DNA from: Spirodela intermedia
Taxonomy: Eukaryota; Streptophyta; Magnoliopsida; Alismatales; Araceae
Length of the DNA: 64,000 nucleotides
NCBI GenBank assembly: GCA_902729315.2
Contig: LR746268.1
Location: 5,873,501-5,937,500 of the forward strand
Direction of reading: 5' to 3'
How positions within the stretch are numbered: the first letter of the stretch is position 1; each line of letters starts with the position of its first letter. Both the position numbers and the translations under genes were made by a program. Positions 60,746 to 64,000 of this stretch are shown piece by piece. The notes beneath the pieces are model-generated. The model was not told where the DNA came from and searched no databases. It saw nothing but the letters and a program-made list of their open reading frames with translations.

Positions 60746-60780
60746 ATATGAGAGATGTATGCAGTTAGAGAAACCACCCG

Positions 60781-62164
60781 CATCATTTATGGACGGGCCT
60801 TATTTTTTGGAGCCCAGTAAAGAAAGTTTGGACGTATCCCTATCTCATTGGATTAATAGTGATGTATTCTTCTTATCTTACTTCTTCCCTCTCCTCTTCT
60901 CTATCTCTTGGCCTATCGTTGAATCTCTTGAGGCTAAAGGGCCGTCATAAAGGCTTTCTTGTGAAAGACGACGACCGCGGACGGATAGGGGTAGTCCACC
61001 ATCTCTTGGGTATTTTCTTCTTCTTATATCCCCTGAATATATATAACTCCAGACTTTCTTCTGCACGCGTGTTACAAGCCCCTAGAAAAGCACGGAAAGA
61101 GGCTCTGGAGCATGAGACGGAGACAGCCAGGCATGGCAACCAAATGAGGACAAATGCGGAAGAGGGGGGAGGTGTGGCACCATCGGATGGAGAGCATGGT
61201 AATGGGAAAGGTGGAGATGTGGGGGAAGGTGGAGGTGTGTACCATTGGATGGAAAAAATGGTACAGGGGAGGAGAGGGAGAAGAGGGGGGGAGGAGGGGA
61301 GGGGGTTGCTGGGGAGGAGACAGTATGAGAAGGCGCAGCCGTGCGTTGGACGATGGGAGGTGGCGGCCGAGGAAAGGGAGGAATGAAACTGACTAGGAAG
61401 GACGGCCGATGGAGGAAGGGGAAAATAGAAGAGGTGCGGCCGGCGAGGTGGCTTTCGGATTTAACTGGCCCCTCCCGTATACTAGTCAAACTGAGATTCT
61501 CACTCTTCGTTGAACATTTTTATGATCAAATGATTATAAAACTCTCATTTTTATTTCTGCATCCCCTCTTTATTTAAAGATCTTGGAATAATAGAAAGCA
61601 GTAGGAGCACAATGGTGGCATGTGCAAAGGCCTCTACTTAATTGCCTTTCTCTGCTCAAAGTGTCATGTCATTGCGTGTGCCGCTACGACTCGACGCCAG
61701 GTTGCCAATGGATGTGACCAACGGTCTCGGCTATCTTCGTCTCGATGAGCTCGGCACGTTTTCGAACGACAGCAAGTAGAAGCAACCCGGAGGCAATCGA
61801 CGACAATCGGTACAGGGTGGCCACGTTTCCTCGCGGCAGAGAAGTCAATGACGCCTCCGGGGACGGTAGAGGTGGAACTCCCGCCGGATGCCGGGACGGA
61901 TGCGACCGGCCAACGACGTGACGTATGAGACCCCGCTGACATTGACCCTGTGCCCCCCAACTCCCTTCCTACTTCCCGTGACGCAATACAGAAACGCATT
62001 CGTTTCAAAGCCATGCATCGGGTGCCCAATTTAAGAATCCCCAACCACCCTTGCTTCTGGCAATTTTTCTTAAAATTCAGTCGGTCGCGATTCCCTCCGG
62101 CAGAGGACACCTGCTACCACCGAACCCAGGCACGTCCTCGGGTCGTCCCTTTAGGATCGCCGTC
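60781..62164. other. Region upstream of the second extensin-type gene
   Basis: This DNA holds a purine-rich stretch at 61.1-61.4 kb with long but compositionally driven open frames on both strands, and AT-rich DNA at 61.5 kb. From 61.65 kb it becomes GC-rich, likely proximal promoter. I recognise no gene. Confidence 0.55.
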
Positions 62165-62171
62165 TATAAAT
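62165..62171 (+). promoter_or_regulatory. TATA box of the second extensin-type gene
   Basis: TATAAAT lies 81 bases upstream of the ATG at 62246 in a GC-rich context, predicting a leader of about 50 bases. No ATG lies between. Confidence 0.78.
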
Positions 62172-62245
62172 GTCCAGAAGCGCCGAGGGACGAGGCATCA
62201 TCGTACAGCGAGACCCAGCCTTCTGAAGTCGGGAAGCAGAAGGAG

Positions 62246-64000
62246 ATGGGTAGAAGCTGCGGCGACCCGGGGGGTCGCCTATGGGTGACCGTCCTTGTGC
62301 TGGTGGCTGCAACGTTTCTGTCAAGTAATCTAGGAGTGGTATCGGGGGAGGCATACACTTATGCTTCTCCCCCACCTCCTTCACCGCCTCCTCCTACTTA
62401 CAATTACGAGTCCCCACCTCCGCCGAAAAAGTCACCGCCTCCTCCTTACTATTACACGTCCCCGCCCCCACCGAAAAAGTCACCGCCTCCTCCTTACTAC
62501 TACTACACGTCCCCGCCCCCACCGAAAAAGTCACCGCCTCCTCCTTACTATTACGAGTCCCCGCCACCACCGAAAAAGTCACCTCCTCCTCCTTACTATT
62601 ACGAGTCCCCGCCCCCACCGAAAAAGTCACCGCCTCCTCCTTACTATTACGAGTCCCCGCCTCCGCCGAAAAAGTCACCGCCTCCTCCTTACTATTACAC
62701 GTCCCCGCCTCCGCCGAAAAAGTCACCGCCTCCTCCTTACTATTACGAGTCCCCGCCTCCACCGAAAAAGTCACCGCCTCCTCCTTACTATTACGCGTCC
62801 CCGCCTCCACCGAAAAAGTCACCGCCTCCTCCTTACTATTACGAGTCCCCGCCCCCACCGAAAAAGTCACCGCCTCCTCCTTACTATTACACGTCCCCGC
62901 CTCCGCCGAAAAAGTCACCCCCTCCTCCTTACTATTACACGTCCCCGCCTCCACCGAAAAAGTCACCTCCTCCTCCTTACTATTACACGTCCCCTCCCCC
63001 ACCGAAAAAGTCACCGCCTCTTCCTTACTATTACACATCCCCGCCTCCGCCTAAAAAGTCACCGCCACCACCCAAAGTCAAGGTTACGGGAAAGGTCTAC
63101 TGCTACAAGTGTTACGCGGGGGGATCACCCATCAAGTCGCACATCAAGAAAGGCTTCAAAGGTGATAATTCTAAGGAAATCATTCGATTTATTTACAAAA
63201 TTAGTATCTTTTCACGGGAATTTCGTCCATATTGTAATCAAAATACTAATCTTGTGCCATTTTTTATGATCTGTACAGGTGCGATCGTGAAGGTGACATG
63301 CAAGGATGTGGTTGCCTTCGGAAAGGCTAAACCTAGTGGGAAATACAGCGTTACTATTAAGGGGTACGACTATCAGAAGTATGGAGCTGCTGAGTGCAAG
63401 GCCCAGCTCTATGCACCGCCCGTGGGTTCTATCTGCAAAATTCCCACTGACTTGAACAATGGCAAAAAAGGTGCCAAGCTCCATGTCAAGTCAAAGAGCG
63501 ATGAACTGATCGTCCTCGAAGCCAAGGCTTTCGCCTACGCCCCCAAAACCCCATACAAGGAGTGCACGAAGCCTGAACACATTCCCCCGGTTTACTACTA
63601 CAAGTCTCCACCTCCACCGGTGAAGCCTCCGACTCACCCATACTACTACGAATCTCCACCACCCCCCAAGAAGACCCCCCCACCAACCTACTACTACAAG
63701 TCTCCACCTCCACCGGTGAAGCCTCCAACTCACCCATACTACTACGCATCTCCACCACCCCCCAAGAAGACCCCCCCACCAACCTACTACTACAAGTCTC
63801 CACCTCCACCGGTGAAGCCTCCGACTCACCCATACTACTACGAATCTCCACCACCCCCCAAGAAGACCCCCCCACCAACCTACTACTACAAGTCTCCACC
63901 TCCGCCGGTGAAGCCTCCGACTCACCCATACTACTACGAGTCTCCACCACCCCCCAAGAAGACCCCCCCACCAACCTACTACTACAAGTCTCCACCTCCG
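62246..64000 (+). CDS. Extensin-type protein with Pollen Ole e 1 domain (3' end beyond window)
   Basis: Exon 1 is 62246-63161, the intron 63162-63278, and exon 2 runs from 63279 off the window. A signal peptide (LWVTVLVLVAATFLSSNLGV, then VSGEAY) is followed by about 14 units of SPPPPKKSPPPPYYYT/E. The Ole e 1 domain (VTGKVYCYKCYAGG, IVKVTCKD, ECKAQLY, GSICKIPTDLNNGKKGAKLH, YKECTKPEH) is followed by a 32-residue repeat alternating YYYKSPPPPVKPPTHP and YYYE/ASPPPPKKTPPPT. No frame break is visible, unlike the paralog at 36270. The intron sits at the same codon (GG/T Gly, phase 1) as in that paralog. The lysine-rich KK units make this product more basic. It is likely a secreted, hydroxyproline-rich wall protein; the Ole e 1 domain's role is uncertain. 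Confidence 0.9.
   Translation, partial: MGRSCGDPGGRLWVTVLVLVAATFLSSNLGVVSGEAYTYASPPPPSPPPPTYNYESPPPPKKSPPPPYYYTSPPPPKKSPPPPYYYYTSPPPPKKSPPPPYYYESPPPPKKSPPPPYYYESPPPPKKSPPPPYYYESPPPPKKSPPPPYYYTSPPPPKKSPPPPYYYESPPPPKKSPPPPYYYASPPPPKKSPPPPYYYESPPPPKKSPPPPYYYTSPPPPKKSPPPPYYYTSPPPPKKSPPPPYYYTSPPPPKKSPPLPYYYTSPPPPKKSPPPPKVKVTGKVYCYKCYAGGSPIKSHIKKGFKGDNSKEIIRFIYKISIFSREFRPYCNQNTNLVPFFMICTGAIVKVTCKDVVAFGKAKPSGKYSVTIKGYDYQKYGAAECKAQLYAPPVGSICKIPTDLNNGKKGAKLHVKSKSDELIVLEAKAFAYAPKTPYKECTKPEHIPPVYYYKSPPPPVKPPTHPYYYESPPPPKKTPPPTYYYKSPPPPVKPPTHPYYYASPPPPKKTPPPTYYYKSPPPPVKPPTHPYYYESPPPPKKTPPPTYYYKSPPPPVKPPTHPYYYESPPPPKKTPPPTYYYKSPPP
62405..63075 (+). repeat. N-terminal 48-bp array of the second extensin gene
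   Basis: About 14 head-to-tail units of 48 bases encode SPPPPKKSPPPPYYYT or YYYE; one unit has an extra Tyr codon (YYYY). Units differ at few positions. All six frames are open over much of it, which explains long spurious antisense frames. Confidence 0.92.
63162..63278 (+). other. 117-bp intron, open in frame
   Basis: Bounded by AAAG/gtgata and tgtacag/GTGCG. Its length is 39 codons and it contains no stop in the frame of the flanking exons. It is AT-rich and non-repetitive, unlike the exons, which together with conservation of the Ole e 1 text across the junction supports its being an intron. Confidence 0.8.
63591..64000 (+). repeat. C-terminal 96-bp array of the second extensin gene
   Basis: Units of 96 bases (32 residues) start at about 63591 and repeat at exact 96-base spacing through the window end, at least four times. 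Variation is limited to Glu/Ala after YYY and silent changes. Confidence 0.92.

Larger units (their letters stand above)
55013..60780 (+). mobile_element. Copia 3 remnant, interrupted by a solo LTR
   Basis: A third Copia copy reads rightward: gag fragment (55.4-55.65 kb), solo LTR insertion (55652-57222), protease/pre-integrase (57.5-58.1 kb), reverse transcriptase (59.1-59.7 kb), RNase H (59.7-60.5 kb), then a purine-rich string (tagatggagaact) and a putative 3' LTR from 60556. No 5' LTR is visible, so the left part is probably lost or masked by copy 2. Frames are broken throughout. Confidence 0.75.

Noticed and set aside
60859-61386. 175-codon plus-strand frame with Gly/Glu-rich text
   Set aside because: It crosses a purine-rich tract that keeps several frames open; no recognisable domain, and it overlaps the end of Copia 3 and promoter-type DNA.
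62394-63038. 214-codon minus-strand frame with EEAVTFSV repeats
   Set aside because: It is the antisense of the 48-bp extensin repeat; its length follows from the repeat having no stop in several frames.
63486-63995. Minus-strand frames of 144-169 codons at the right end
   Set aside because: They are antisense readings of the 96-bp extensin repeat and Ole e 1 exon.

Overview
This window is plant nuclear DNA, most likely from a monocot. Genes are interrupted by short GT-AG introns, CT/GA microsatellites are frequent, and Ty1/copia retrotransposons use an initiator-tRNA-Met primer site. Two tandem extensin-type cell-wall genes are present, and the BABY BOOM-type gene resembles monocot family members in its N-terminal and bbm-1-type motifs. 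I cannot name the species; a non-grass monocot fits but is inference.

Left half (1-31 kb): gene-bearing, ordinary plant DNA. An uncharacterised RRM-containing gene runs rightward (4207-8992) with a 3.4-kb AT-rich intron that holds a degenerate repeat of about 200 bp. It converges on a complete nine-exon BABY BOOM/PLETHORA AP2 transcription factor on the minus strand (9937-13818), including a 9-bp microexon. After about 7 kb of gene-free, microsatellite-rich DNA comes a two-exon WW-domain gene of the CURLY FLAG LEAF 1 type (20794-21833, minus), then a GOT1-family vesicle-transport gene (27545-30127, minus) whose last exon I could not place. All exon junctions given were read by eye from splice sites and checked for frame and length.

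Right half (36-64 kb): two paralogous proline-rich cell-wall genes in the same orientation, at 36270-39212 and from 62246 past the window end. Each has a TATA box, a signal peptide, an extensin-type repeat array, a six-cysteine Pollen Ole e 1 domain split by one phase-1 intron at the same place, and a second extensin array. The first copy has three reading-frame breaks inside its repeats. The second has a 117-bp intron that is open in frame.

Between the paralogs lies a cluster of decayed retroelements of about 19 kb (41.7-60.8 kb). Copia 1 (plus strand) is split by Copia 2 (minus strand), which is split in turn by a 1.6-kb solo LTR. Two more copies of that solo LTR follow, one of them inside a third Copia relic. 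No intact transposon protein remains.

I found no unambiguous new biological system. The strongest leads are the double-array Ole e 1/extensin gene pair with its 180-bp higher-order repeats and frame breaks, the stop-free intron, and the nested solo-LTR family.
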